Part shown: positions 25,988 to 34,834 of the stretch, piece after piece
Layout: each line of letters starts with the position of its first letter
Position numbering within the stretch: position 1 is the first letter of the stretch
DNA from: Flavobacteriaceae bacterium
GTDB lineage: Bacteria; Bacteroidota; Bacteroidia; Flavobacteriales; Flavobacteriaceae
Direction of reading: 5' to 3'
NCBI GenBank assembly: GCA_947456955.1
Contig: CANGTQ010000001.1
Span: forward strand, 62,001-126,000
DNA: 64,000 nt
Notes under the pieces: generated by a model
Databases searched by the model: none
Told to the model about the DNA's origin: nothing
Seen by the model: the letters and a program-made list of their open reading frames with translations, nothing else
Position numbers and translations under genes: made by a program

Positions 25988-27208
25988 TTAGGCTTTATGT
26001 TCTCTCTCAATAAGACGAAATACATGAAAACCGGCTAAAGTGGCCAGTAGTCCCAAAGTTCCCATAACAAACCAGTTCATTTGATAGCCAAAATTGTCAA
26101 TAATTTCCATTCCAATTTTGGAACTAAATATATGTGCTAAGCTAAAACTCATGGTGTAAATAGCCATATATCTGCCTTCGTGGCCTTTTGGTGCTCGACT
26201 TAAGGCTACCGAATTCGAAAAAGGAAAAGCAAACATTTCACCAAATGTCATAAACATCATCATAATGATTAATATTCCGGCCCAAGTATTAATAAGCATC
26301 AGAAATAAACTGACAGCCATAAAGAAACAACCTAATGCTACTACTTTAACTTTGTTTATATTATTACGTTCTACATAGCTTACGAGCGGCATTTCCATGA
26401 AGAAAATGATTAAACCATTCAATGTTAAAAGTAAGCCCGTTTTAAATTCAGTCAAATTAAATTGCTCTTTGTGGTATAAAGGAATTGTGGTGAATATTTG
26501 GAAAAACAAGACGCCCGAAACCATACAACTAAAGAGAAATATCCAGAACGGCTTGTCTTTAAATACGGAATGTGTCAATATTTCACCTGGATGAGTTTTA
26601 TCGCGATATGCAGTTTTTTTCTTTTCTTTTACCTTAATCCAAAAAAATAAAATGGCAATAATACAAGTACCCCCATCTATCCAAAACAATCCATTGTAGC
26701 CAATAGTCATAATAATTAATCCCCCCAAAGCTGGTCCAGCAGCAAAGCCAAGATTGATGGCTAGTCGGACTAAAGTTAGTGCACGTGTTCTGTTTTCGGG
26801 TTTGGCATAAGCACCAATAGACACAAACATGGCCGGGCGAAACATATCGGCAATAATCATTAGTACAAACATACCTATGCAAAGCCCGACAAAACTAGTA
26901 ATGAATTGAATGCAAAAAAGTAAAATTCCTGTTGTAAACAAACTAAAAATCATGATTTTATAAAAACCAATTTTATCTGAGAGTTTGCCGTCAAGCCATG
27001 ATCCAATTATAGAACCACTTCCAAAAAAAACCATAATCCACCCCACTTGACTATAACTAAAATGTAAATCTTCCTTTAAATATTTTGATAAAAAAGGCAA
27101 CACCATTGTCCCAGCACGATTGATGAAAGTGATGAAGGTTAGTATCCAAATCTCTCTTGTAAATCCTCTGAAGTTATTAATGTAGCGTTGAAAAGCAGTT
27201 TTAAGCAT
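25988..27208 (-). CDS. MFS transporter, probable efflux permease
   Basis: 406-residue inner-membrane protein with twelve predicted membrane helices in two six-helix halves. The MFS loop 2-3 signature reads GSWLDGKLSDKIGFYK (G-x-L-x-D-x-x-G-[RK]). It resembles the MdtH/YebQ-type drug or metabolite exporters. No substrate-specific motif is readable and no regulator is adjacent. Transcribed leftward, back to back with the TatD gene. Confidence 0.88.
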   Translation of the reverse strand: MLKTAFQRYINNFRGFTREIWILTFITFINRAGTMVLPFLSKYLKEDLHFSYSQVGWIMVFFGSGSIIGSWLDGKLSDKIGFYKIMIFSLFTTGILLFCIQFITSFVGLCIGMFVLMIIADMFRPAMFVSIGAYAKPENRTRALTLVRLAINLGFAAGPALGGLIIMTIGYNGLFWIDGGTCIIAILFFWIKVKEKKKTAYRDKTHPGEILTHSVFKDKPFWIFLFSCMVSGVLFFQIFTTIPLYHKEQFNLTEFKTGLLLTLNGLIIFFMEMPLVSYVERNNINKVKVVALGCFFMAVSLFLMLINTWAGILIIMMMFMTFGEMFAFPFSNSVALSRAPKGHEGRYMAIYTMSFSLAHIFSSKIGMEIIDNFGYQMNWFVMGTLGLLATLAGFHVFRLIEREHKA

Positions 27209-27291
27209 AAACTAATTATAGGTTTGTAAATTTACAAAGTTCATATCGACTTATGACTTTTGGTTTTAAGACTTTTACACTACTTTTACAC

Positions 27292-27948
27292 ATGCAGTTT
27301 TTTAATTTACATACACACAAATTCACAAACAATCCTGCCATTTTTGAATTGGTTAATCAATATCCTTGGGAATTTGACTCTTGTATTCCGAACTTTTCTA
27401 TTGGTATTCATCCCTGGTATATCAATAAGGAGCGATTGGAAAGTGATTTAAAAACCATAGAAGATAAGTTGCAATTAGAAGAATGTTTGGCACTAGGTGA
27501 ATGTGGATTGGACAAACGTATTGAAGTTCCAATGACTTTCCAAATTGATGTTTTTGAAAAGCAAATAGCTTTAGCGGAGAAATATCAAAAACCACTTATA
27601 CTACATTTGGTGGGAGCGATTGATGAACTAATAGAAATCAAAAACCGATTGAATATTTCGGTGCCTATAATAATTCATGGGTTTTCTAAAAACAAACAAG
27701 TAGCAAAACAATTGATTGCAAATGGGTTTTATTTGTCTTTTGGAAAATACTTACTTCGAAACTCTGAATTAAAAGAAGTCTTTCAATCGATACCAAACGA
27801 CAAATTCTTCCTTGAAACCGATGCTATGGAAGAAACTTTGGAAGAAGTTTATGATTTGGCTGTATTATCTAAAGGTTTTACTTTAGCAGAGATGCAAGCT
27901 TTGGTAAGAAGCAATTGGGAGAAAGTTTTTAGACTAAAAACCGATTGA
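27292..27948 (+). CDS. TatD-family metal-dependent hydrolase
   Basis: 218 residues from the inner ATG (MQFFNLHTHKF); the frame also opens 39 bases earlier at 27253. TatD proteins are TIM-barrel metal hydrolases with 3'-5' exonuclease or D-aminoacyl-tRNA-related activities. The metal motif HTH is at the N-terminus, GECGLDKR follows strand 3, LHLVG and IHGFSKN supply the later histidines, and FLETDAMEE the last Asp. It is shorter than E. coli TatD (about 260 residues) and its LHLVGA replaces the usual LHxR. It lies 52 bases upstream of tcdA on the same strand. Confidence 0.85.
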   Translation: MQFFNLHTHKFTNNPAIFELVNQYPWEFDSCIPNFSIGIHPWYINKERLESDLKTIEDKLQLEECLALGECGLDKRIEVPMTFQIDVFEKQIALAEKYQKPLILHLVGAIDELIEIKNRLNISVPIIIHGFSKNKQVAKQLIANGFYLSFGKYLLRNSELKEVFQSIPNDKFFLETDAMEETLEEVYDLAVLSKGFTLAEMQALVRSNWEKVFRLKTD

Positions 27949-28000
27949 ATTCATTCCTTAATTTTGCTTATTTTTGCCACTTCTTAAACGATATTTCAAA

Positions 28001-28750
28001 ATGGCAAAATGGCAAGAAAGAGCAGCACTTTTATTTAAAACTGAAGGTTTAAATAATTTAAAAAATGCTAAAGTATTGGTTGTTGGACTCGGTGGAGTTG
28101 GTTCCTTTGCAGCAGAGTTTTTGGCTCGTGCCGGTGTGGGTAACTTAACAATCGTTGACGGTGATGTCGTAGATATTACTAACATCAACCGACAATTACC
28201 TGCGTTACATTCTACAGTTGGCTTGCCAAAAGTACATGTTGTTGGCGACCGATTAATGGATATCAATCCAGAACTAAACTTGATAAGAGTAGAAGAATTC
28301 CTTTCTCCTGAACGCTCATTAGAAATTGTTACTCCCGATTTTGATTATGTATTAGATTGTATTGATAGTGTTACGCCAAAACTAAACCTGATTGCTGCTT
28401 GCAAAAGAAAAAGAGTAAAGGTAATTTCGAGCATGGGAGCGGGAGGAAAGATGGATGCTTCGAAAGTAAAGGTTGCCAATATAAAAAATACGGCGCATTG
28501 TCATTTGGCGAAGACCATAAGAAAGCGATTGAAAAAAATCCATATAGACAAATTGAAAGTAGTGTATTCTTCAGAAATACAAGATTCCAGTAGTTTGAAA
28601 ATGACCGATGGTACTAATTACAAAAGATCTTTTTACGGTACCAACAGTTATATGCCTTGTCTTTTTGGTTTGTATGCGGCAGAGACGGTGATTCGGTATT
28701 TATTGAAGAAAGAGAATAGTTTGCAGTCGCAGATTTCAGACAATTCGTAA
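28001..28750 (+). CDS. tcdA: tRNA threonylcarbamoyladenosine dehydratase (ThiF family)
   Basis: 249 residues from MAKWQERAALLFK. An E1-like enzyme that uses ATP to dehydrate t6A37 of tRNA to its cyclic form. The adenylation fold is clear: VLVVGLGGVGSFAAEFLARAGVGNLTIVDGDVVDITNINRQ. VLDCIDSVTPKLNLIAAC and SSMGAGGKMD follow in the family order. The frame opens nine codons earlier, but the inner ATG gives the standard N-terminus. Confidence 0.92.
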   Translation: MAKWQERAALLFKTEGLNNLKNAKVLVVGLGGVGSFAAEFLARAGVGNLTIVDGDVVDITNINRQLPALHSTVGLPKVHVVGDRLMDINPELNLIRVEEFLSPERSLEIVTPDFDYVLDCIDSVTPKLNLIAACKRKRVKVISSMGAGGKMDASKVKVANIKNTAHCHLAKTIRKRLKKIHIDKLKVVYSSEIQDSSSLKMTDGTNYKRSFYGTNSYMPCLFGLYAAETVIRYLLKKENSLQSQISDNS

Positions 28751-28773
28751 TTTCTAATTCGTAATTTAACCAA

Positions 28774-29430
28774 ATGATTAAAACCGTAATCTTCGACATG
28801 GATGGTGTTATTGTTGACACAGAACCTGTTCATAACTATGCCTATAATCAGCATTTTAAACTTCTCAATATCGAAGTTAATGCTGAAATGTATGCTTCGT
28901 TTACAGGTAATTCGACTAAGAATATTTTTGAGCGATTGAAGATTCAATTTAATTTGGCTGAAGAAGTAAATGCTTTAGTTGAAACTAAACGTAACCTGTT
29001 CAACGATGCATTTGATAGCAAAAAAGATTTGTATTTGTTGGATGGTGTGGAGGATTTAATCAAAGATTTATATGATAACGGAATGCAGTTGGTCTTAGCT
29101 TCTTCTTCTGCAACGGTAACTATTAATAGGGTTTTCAATCGTTTTGGATTGCATAAGTACTTTACGCACATAGTTTCGGGTGAGGATTTTCCAAAGTCTA
29201 AACCGCATCCTGCTATTTTTCTTAGAGCTGCTGAATTAGCCAATACACCCGTTGAAAACTGTATTGTGATAGAAGACAGCACAAACGGAATAATGGCGGC
29301 TAAAGCCGCTGGAATATATTGTATAGGTTATGACAGTTTTCATTCTAAATTACAAGACTATTCACTTGCAGATGTTGTCATAACAGATTTTAAGGAGTTA
29401 AGTTATGGAAAGATAAAAAATCTAAATTAG
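28774..29430 (+). CDS. HAD-superfamily phosphatase (beta-phosphoglucomutase-like)
   Basis: 218-residue cytoplasmic HAD hydrolase with the capped (type I) fold. Motif I is FDMDGVIVDTEP (nucleophile and acid Asp), motif II LASSS, motif III around KSKPHP, and motif IV IVIEDSTNGIMAAKAAG. The D-x-D-G-V-x-x-D-T-E-P start matches beta-phosphoglucomutase and 2-deoxyglucose-6-phosphatase relatives. The substrate cannot be told. Its last bases overlap the photolyase gene by 4 bases on the opposite strand. Confidence 0.88.
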   Translation: MIKTVIFDMDGVIVDTEPVHNYAYNQHFKLLNIEVNAEMYASFTGNSTKNIFERLKIQFNLAEEVNALVETKRNLFNDAFDSKKDLYLLDGVEDLIKDLYDNGMQLVLASSSATVTINRVFNRFGLHKYFTHIVSGEDFPKSKPHPAIFLRAAELANTPVENCIVIEDSTNGIMAAKAAGIYCIGYDSFHSKLQDYSLADVVITDFKELSYGKIKNLN

Positions 29431-30713
29431 CCCACAGCTGCTTTGTAAACTCTCAAGCATTTTTCTCTTGCTTCTTTATGATCTACAATTGGATTTGGAT
29501 ATTCCAAAGAATTCAACTCGGGTATCCATTTTTTGATGTAGGCTAAGTCTTTATCAAATTTCTTGATTTGTTCTGTTGGGTTGAATATTCTAAAATAAGG
29601 TGCCGCATCAACGCCACTTCCTGCTGCCCATTGCCAATTGCCCACATTGCTCGATTGTTCGTAATCTAAAAGTTTGGTAGCAAAATACGTTTCTCCCCAA
29701 CGCCAGTCAATAAGCAAATGCTTACATAGAAAACTGGCCACTATCATTCGCACCCGATTATGCATATGTCCCGTAGCATTAAGTTCACGCATCCCGGCAT
29801 CTACAAAAGGATAGCCTGTTTTACCTTCGCACCATTTTTGGAATAATACTTCATTGTTTTCCCATTTGATTTCATCATATTTTGGTCGGAAACTTGAATT
29901 TATTGTGTGTGGAAAATGCCAAAGGATTTGCATAAAAAACTCACGCCAAATCAATTCTTTTAAAAAGGTCTCATTTTTACTTTGAATTGCTTTAGCAACC
30001 ATCTTCCGAATGGAAACAGCACCAAATCTGAGATAAATTCCGAGATACGAGGTTTTATTTATCGCCGGAAAATTACGAGTCGCTTCGTAATTGTCGATTA
30101 AAGCATTAGAAATATCGTAATGTGTAACCTTGATTTTTGAGCTTTCAAAACCAATATCACTTAAACTTAAAAACGAATAGGAGTGAAGTGTAATTTTATT
30201 TAGTAAGTCTTCTGATTTATAATGGATTAATTTGGTTTTCCTAAAGTTAACTTTCCATTTGTTTGAGAAAGGCGTATAGACTACATAAGGCGTTCCGTCA
30301 TCTTTAACCACGTCGCTTTTTTCAAAAATAACTTGGTCTTTACTGGTTTTGAATTCGATATTCTTTTCCTTGAAAAACAAGTTTAATTCTAAATCGCGTT
30401 TACGTGCATACGGTTCGTAATCGTGATTGGTATAAACTGTTTTAACTTTGTTTTCGTCAATCAGTTTGGTAAAGACTTCAAAAGGAGTTCCGTGAAATAC
30501 TGCTAACGATTTTCCGATAGCCTGGAGTTGGGTTTGTATTTTTTCTAACTGTTGATAAATAAAGGTAACACGTGCATCGTCTTTGGGTAATTGTGAAAGA
30601 ATAGTTTCATCGAAAATAAATATAGGCAACACATCTTCATCACTATTTAAAGCGTGAAAGAGACTAACATTATCTTCTAAACGTAAATCGCGTCGAAACC
30701 AGAATATATTCAT
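29427..30713 (-). CDS. phr: Deoxyribodipyrimidine photolyase / cryptochrome family
   Basis: 428 residues from MNIFWFRRDLRLEDN; the longer frame to 30782 would run into the upstream gene. FAD-dependent light repair of pyrimidine dimers. The N-terminal Rossmann antenna domain (FWFRRDLRLEDNVSL) and the FAD-binding half are intact: TGYPFVDAGMRELNATGHMHNRVRMIVASFL, then DWRWGETYFATKLLDYEQSSNVGNWQWAAGSGVDAAPYFRIFNPTEQ, the class I photolyase signature with its Trp chain. Third gene of a SRPBCC-SDR-phr operon, so probably co-induced by light. Confidence 0.93.
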   Translation of the reverse strand: MNIFWFRRDLRLEDNVSLFHALNSDEDVLPIFIFDETILSQLPKDDARVTFIYQQLEKIQTQLQAIGKSLAVFHGTPFEVFTKLIDENKVKTVYTNHDYEPYARKRDLELNLFFKEKNIEFKTSKDQVIFEKSDVVKDDGTPYVVYTPFSNKWKVNFRKTKLIHYKSEDLLNKITLHSYSFLSLSDIGFESSKIKVTHYDISNALIDNYEATRNFPAINKTSYLGIYLRFGAVSIRKMVAKAIQSKNETFLKELIWREFFMQILWHFPHTINSSFRPKYDEIKWENNEVLFQKWCEGKTGYPFVDAGMRELNATGHMHNRVRMIVASFLCKHLLIDWRWGETYFATKLLDYEQSSNVGNWQWAAGSGVDAAPYFRIFNPTEQIKKFDKDLAYIKKWIPELNSLEYPNPIVDHKEAREKCLRVYKAAVG

Positions 30714-30718
30714 TTCCT

Positions 30719-31417
30719 TTATGAATTTACTAAAAGTGTTGACATGCCACCGTCTACATGAAAAATTTGCCCTGAAATCCAAGAGCTCTTTTCATTTAAT
30801 AAAAAACTCGCCATTTGTGCTATATCTCCTGTAGTTCCAACTCTTTTTAAAGGATGGCGTTGCGCTGATTTTTCTCTTTTCTCGTCATTACTTAAAAATT
30901 TCTCAGCCAATGGTGTGTCGGTTAAAGATGGCGCGATTACGTTTACTCTAATTTTTGGTGCATATTCTGCAGCCAAAGCTTTGGCAAATCCTTCAATAGC
31001 TCCTTTTGAAGCAGAAACACTAGTGTGAAACGGCATTCCCATTTTAACAGCAACCGAACTAAATAAAACAATACTTGCTTGTTCAGAAGCTGTCAGTTGT
31101 GGTAATAGGTTCTGAATAACTTTTACCATTGAAAAGAAATTAATATGCATATCACTTTCAAATGTTTCTAGTTTTAAACCACGAAAAGGACGTAAATTAA
31201 TACTTCCCGGACAATATATCAAACCATCAATAACTGCCGGTAGAATTGAAGTGTCTAATGTATCTGTAGTTGCATCAAAAGGAATATGAGTAATGTCTAA
31301 ATCGGATAAATTTTCATTTGTTCGAGAAGCAATAAAAACATTGTTTTCCGTTTGTAATTCTTTTGCTAATTCCAGTCCGATTCCATAAGAGCCGCCTATT
31401 ATCAAAATATTTTTCAT
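30719..31417 (-). CDS. Short-chain dehydrogenase/reductase
   Basis: 232 residues from MKNILIIGGSYGIGLELAKEL. NAD(P)-binding TGxxxGxG-like motif GGSYGIG, a shortened loop, catalytic Ser in LFSSVAVKMG and the Y-x-x-x-K pair replaced: the segment reads PFHTSVSASKGAIEGF, where Ser stands at the usual Tyr position (S-x-x-K). The C-terminal GTTGDIAQMASFLLNEKSSWISGQIFHVDGG is typical of SDRs. Loss of the Tyr would weaken ordinary dehydrogenase activity. It lies between the SRPBCC and photolyase genes, with spacing of 1 and 5 bases. Confidence 0.87.
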   Translation of the reverse strand: MKNILIIGGSYGIGLELAKELQTENNVFIASRTNENLSDLDITHIPFDATTDTLDTSILPAVIDGLIYCPGSINLRPFRGLKLETFESDMHINFFSMVKVIQNLLPQLTASEQASIVLFSSVAVKMGMPFHTSVSASKGAIEGFAKALAAEYAPKIRVNVIAPSLTDTPLAEKFLSNDEKREKSAQRHPLKRVGTTGDIAQMASFLLNEKSSWISGQIFHVDGGMSTLLVNS

Positions 31418-31418
31418 T

Positions 31419-31889
31419 TTACTGTTCTTTAAATTCTCCAAAAAGTTCAATTAGTTTTGCTCTGCGATAGTCAAATATTTCTTTAAGTTTTGGTTTTACC
31501 AAAAAGGGGTGCACCATTTGACCCAAAATCCCCATAGGTACTTTATAATCAACTATGTCTTCCATTTCAACACCGCCCGGAATTTCTTTTAGAAAATGTT
31601 TGTGATGCCAAAGTGCATAAGGTCCGAAACGCTGCTCATCAACAAAATATTTTTTATCTACGACATGTGTTATTTCTGTTACCCATTTCATTGGAATTCC
31701 CAAAACAGGTGTAACTATGTATTGTATTATTTGTCCGGCAAACATCTCTTTTTCATCTCCCGAAAGGGTTTTAAAACCCATATAATCAGGAGTAATGATT
31801 TTCAAGTTCTTCGGACTAGAAAGGAATTCCCATGCTGTTTCTATGCTAATAGGTAAATTCTGTTTAGTATGTAAAGTGTAAATCTTCAT
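31419..31889 (-). CDS. SRPBCC-domain protein of the light-associated operon
   Basis: 156 residues from MKIYTLHTKQNLPIS. Helix-grip (START/Bet v 1-like) fold protein whose ligand is unknown; members are often named cell-division-inhibitor-like and stand beside photolyase genes. The text ISIETAWEFLSSPKNLKIITPDYMGFK, then GIPMKWVTEITHVVDKKYFVDEQRFGPYALWHHKHFLKEIPGGVEMEDIVDYKVPMG fits this group. First gene of an operon with a SDR and the photolyase. Confidence 0.85.
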   Translation of the reverse strand: MKIYTLHTKQNLPISIETAWEFLSSPKNLKIITPDYMGFKTLSGDEKEMFAGQIIQYIVTPVLGIPMKWVTEITHVVDKKYFVDEQRFGPYALWHHKHFLKEIPGGVEMEDIVDYKVPMGILGQMVHPFLVKPKLKEIFDYRRAKLIELFGEFKEQ

Positions 31890-31915
31890 TATATTTTTAT
31901 GTAAAAGTACTATGT

Positions 31916-31949
31916 TTTGTTTATATATTTGCAAAAAAAATTAAACAAA
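31916..31949. promoter_or_regulatory. Candidate operator: TTTGTTTA / TAAACAAA inverted repeat
   Basis: Two 8-base arms with an 18-base spacer, about 27 bases upstream of the SRPBCC-SDR-phr start. In this AT-rich DNA it could be chance. A light- or B12-responsive MerR-type regulator is a typical controller of such operons, but none is encoded nearby. Confidence 0.3.
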
Positions 31950-31993
31950 TTATATTTAAGTTATTATTAACACGAGTGAATTCATACTATTTA

Positions 31994-32001
31994 TAAATTT
32001 G
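31994..32001 (+). promoter_or_regulatory. -7 element for the DUF2911 gene
   Basis: TAAATTTG, matching TAnnTTTG, 24 bases before the ATG. Confidence 0.5.
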
Positions 32002-32025
32002 GAAAACTTCTAAAACAATCAACAC

Positions 32026-32880
32026 ATGAAAAGAATTATTTTCGTTTTGGCAACTATAATTGCTAGTTATGTCCTTAATGCTCAAGTAAAAACTCCTCAA
32101 ACAAGTCCACATTCTTCATTAACACAAGTTGTTGGTCTTACTGAGGTAACAGTAGATTATAACCGTCCAAGTGCCAAAGGGAGAATTATTTTTGGTGATT
32201 TAGTTCCTTTTGGTGAATTATGGAGAACAGGTGCTAATGCTAATTCTACGGTTTCTTTTAGTGAAGATGTTATCATCAATGGTGCTACTGTTAAGAAAGG
32301 AAAATACGCTTTGTTTACTACTCCTAAAGCAGACATGTGGGAAGTAGTTTTTTATACAGATACTGATAATTGGGGAACACCTGATGTTTGGGACGCTAAT
32401 AAAGTAGCTGTTTTGGTTAACGTTAATCCTGTTGCTTTAAATAATGCTGTAGAGTCGCTTACAATTTCGATTGGTAACTTAACTAATGATAGTGCAACTA
32501 TAGATATTGCTTGGGAAAAAACCATGGCTTCAGTTAAGTTTGAAGTTCCAACTAAAAAAGCTGCTATGGCAAGTATTGAGAAGACGTTAGCCGGTCCAAC
32601 TGCTGGTGATTATTACTCATCCGGAGTTTATTTATTTCAATCTAATGTAGATTTAAATAAGGCATTGGAATATGTTAACAAAGCAATTTCAATGGTAAAA
32701 CCTGGTGATGATGTACCTTTTTGGCAATTACGTCAAAAGTCACTTATTCAGGCCAAACTAGGCGATAAATCCGGAGCTATTGCTACCGCAAAATTATCTG
32801 TAGCCGGTGCAGAAAAAGCTAAAAACAATGACTATGTTAAAATGAATAACGATAGTATAAAAGAATGGAGTAAAAAATAA
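32026..32880 (+). CDS. DUF2911 secreted protein
   Basis: 284 residues: signal peptide (MKRIIFVLATIIASYVLNAQ), the DUF2911 domain at about 22-185 (SPHSSLTQVVGLTEVTVDYNRPSAKGRIIFGDLVPFGELWRTGANANSTVSFSEDV and KGKYALFTTPKADMWEVVFYTD...NWGTPDVWD), and a C-terminal TPR-like helical section (YLFQSNVDLNKALEYVNKAISMV). DUF2911 is a Bacteroidetes-typical domain of unknown function, probably periplasmic. Monocistronic, with a terminator after the stop. Confidence 0.9.
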   Translation: MKRIIFVLATIIASYVLNAQVKTPQTSPHSSLTQVVGLTEVTVDYNRPSAKGRIIFGDLVPFGELWRTGANANSTVSFSEDVIINGATVKKGKYALFTTPKADMWEVVFYTDTDNWGTPDVWDANKVAVLVNVNPVALNNAVESLTISIGNLTNDSATIDIAWEKTMASVKFEVPTKKAAMASIEKTLAGPTAGDYYSSGVYLFQSNVDLNKALEYVNKAISMVKPGDDVPFWQLRQKSLIQAKLGDKSGAIATAKLSVAGAEKAKNNDYVKMNNDSIKEWSKK

Positions 32881-32940
32881 ATTACGACACGATCCGAAGG
32901 CGACTGTATGCAGCTCAGCGGAATAAATTACGAATTACGA

Positions 32941-32980
32941 ATATCCAAATTATACACCTTATGATTTGGATATTTTTTTT
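32941..32980 (+). terminator. Terminator after the DUF2911 gene
   Basis: Stem ATATCCAAAT / ATTTGGATAT with a 13-base loop, then TTTTTTT. It borders the stop of the leftward symporter gene, so it may work in both directions. Confidence 0.7.
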
Positions 32981-32982
32981 GA

Positions 32983-34722
32983 TTAAAATTGATCTGCATT
33001 ACTGTGCAATAACTTTTTGTTTCCCTTTATGACAAATTGAGAAAGTATAGATAAAATGACCGTTAGAGAAGCACCAATAAAATTCAACCATAAATAGCCT
33101 AACTTTTCCTGACCTGTAGGATAGATATGTATGGTATAGTAGTAAATGAAAAATATAGTTATTTGACTAATCACCGCGCTATAGAAAATGGCATTTGCTT
33201 TTACAAATTTGATATAAAAACCCACTAAAAATACGCCCAAAACAGTTCCGTAGAAAATGGAACCTACAATATTGACCAACTGAATTAGGTTTTCAAACAA
33301 GGTGCCTACGCAGGCAAAGGCAATAGCGATTACTCCCCAAAGCAACGTGAAATATTTAGTAGCATTCACAAAATGTTTTTCCGATTTTTCTTTTTTGATA
33401 TTTCGCTTATAGATATCTATAGCAGTGGTGGAAGCCAGTGCTGTTAGCCCGGAAGCAGATGAAGACATTGCAGCAGAAAAAATAACTGCCAATAGAAGTC
33501 CGATTAAGCCCGAAGGTAAATAGTGTAAAATGAAATAAATAAAAACATAATCTTTATCATTAGTTTCCGCTTTCTTATCTACTTTACTAATGATTACTTT
33601 GGCTTCGTCATGCAAATCTTTTTCTTTTCCTGAAAGTGAGATTAGTTTTTTTCTCAAAATCGGATTGTCGTAGTTCTGATTTAAATGGTCGATATATAAT
33701 AGGTTGAACTCTTTCTTTTCTTCTGATAATTGCGCCAATTGTTTTTCAAGCGAATGATATTCGCCTGCATATTTAGATTTTTCAATAGCTATTTTATTTA
33801 CTGGATTGAAATTAAGTGGCACCGGATTGAATTGAAAAAATACAAATACCATTACTCCAGTCAATAAAATAAAGAATTGCATTGGCACTTTAAGGAAGCC
33901 ATTCATGATTAACCCCATTTGACTTTCTCTGTCTGATTTTCCGGATAAATAGCGTCCTACTTGAGATTGATCGGTACCAAAATAGGAAAGCATCAGGAAA
34001 AAGCCACCTGTTATTCCGCTCCAAAAAGTATATCTGTTTTCAGGATCGAAAGAGAAGTCCAGGATATTCATTTTGTCGTTAGCACCCGCAATATGCATTG
34101 CATTGGAGAACGTCATGTCATTTGGCAACAAATGCAATATCAAGAAGAAGGTAATAAACATGCCTAACATGATTATAAACATCTGTTGTTTTTGGGTAAC
34201 ATTAACGGCTTTGGTTCCACCGGCAAAAGTGTAAATGATAACCAAAATTCCAATGATAATATTGAGCATGGTTAAATTCCATCCCAAAATAGAAGACAGT
34301 ATAATGGATGGTGCATAAATAGTCAAACCGGTACCCAAACCTCTTTGAATAAGAAATAAAATGGCAGTGAACGAACGTGTTTTTAAATCAAATCGTTGCT
34401 CGAGATATTCATAAGCGGTAAATACTTTTAGTTTGTGATAAATCGGAATAAAAGTCATTGAGATGACCACCATTGCTATGGGTAAACCAAAATAGAATTG
34501 CACAAATCCCATTCCGTCATGATAGGCTTGACCCGGTGTTGAAAGAAAGGTTATCGCGCTGGCTTGCGTTGCCATAACAGAAAGACCAACTGTCCACCAA
34601 GGCGTTTCCTTGTTGCCCAAAATGTAGTCTTCCACATTTTTGCTCCCTTTGGTTTTATACACACCATAGAAAACAATAAATAAAAGTGTTACAGATAAAA
34701 CAATCCAGTCGAGTTGTTGCAT
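32983..34722 (-). CDS. Sodium:solute symporter (SSS family)
   Basis: 579-residue inner-membrane symporter with 13-14 helices. The family features are LDWIVLSVTLLFIVFYGVYKTKG, the unwound-helix ATQASAITFLSTPGQAYHDGMGF and the sodium-site ISQITI/SSSASGLTALASTT region. A charged, coiled-coil-like insertion of about 70 residues (EYHSLEKQLAQLSEEKKEF... KVDKKAETNDKDY) lies between membrane segments. Its gene starts 4 bases after a 35-residue membrane-peptide gene that itself follows the PIG-L gene. Substrate unknown; an amino sugar or sialic-acid-like solute is a guess from the PIG-L neighbour. Confidence 0.9.
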   Translation of the reverse strand: MQQLDWIVLSVTLLFIVFYGVYKTKGSKNVEDYILGNKETPWWTVGLSVMATQASAITFLSTPGQAYHDGMGFVQFYFGLPIAMVVISMTFIPIYHKLKVFTAYEYLEQRFDLKTRSFTAILFLIQRGLGTGLTIYAPSIILSSILGWNLTMLNIIIGILVIIYTFAGGTKAVNVTQKQQMFIIMLGMFITFFLILHLLPNDMTFSNAMHIAGANDKMNILDFSFDPENRYTFWSGITGGFFLMLSYFGTDQSQVGRYLSGKSDRESQMGLIMNGFLKVPMQFFILLTGVMVFVFFQFNPVPLNFNPVNKIAIEKSKYAGEYHSLEKQLAQLSEEKKEFNLLYIDHLNQNYDNPILRKKLISLSGKEKDLHDEAKVIISKVDKKAETNDKDYVFIYFILHYLPSGLIGLLLAVIFSAAMSSSASGLTALASTTAIDIYKRNIKKEKSEKHFVNATKYFTLLWGVIAIAFACVGTLFENLIQLVNIVGSIFYGTVLGVFLVGFYIKFVKANAIFYSAVISQITIFFIYYYTIHIYPTGQEKLGYLWLNFIGASLTVILSILSQFVIKGNKKLLHSNADQF

Positions 34723-34725
34723 GGC

Positions 34726-34833
34726 TTAAAAGAATAGTTGCATTAATATAAAGAAGATAATAATATATATAGCATTAACTAATAAAACCCAAGTGTAGCT
34801 GTTTTTCCAAGCCGTTGTTTTTTTGTTTTCCAT
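34726..34833 (-). CDS. 35-residue single-pass membrane peptide, probable symporter partner
   Basis: A short frame, MENKKTTAWKNSYTWVLL.. to ..FFILMQLFF, with a basic N-terminus and one 20-residue hydrophobic helix (WVLLVNAIYIIIFFILMQLFF). Its ATG abuts the PIG-L stop codon, and its stop is 4 bases upstream of the symporter start, so it is translated within the same operon. Accessory microproteins are known for several SSS-type carriers. I infer a role in stabilising or regulating the symporter. Confidence 0.75.
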   Translation of the reverse strand: MENKKTTAWKNSYTWVLLVNAIYIIIFFILMQLFF

Positions 34834-34834
34834 A

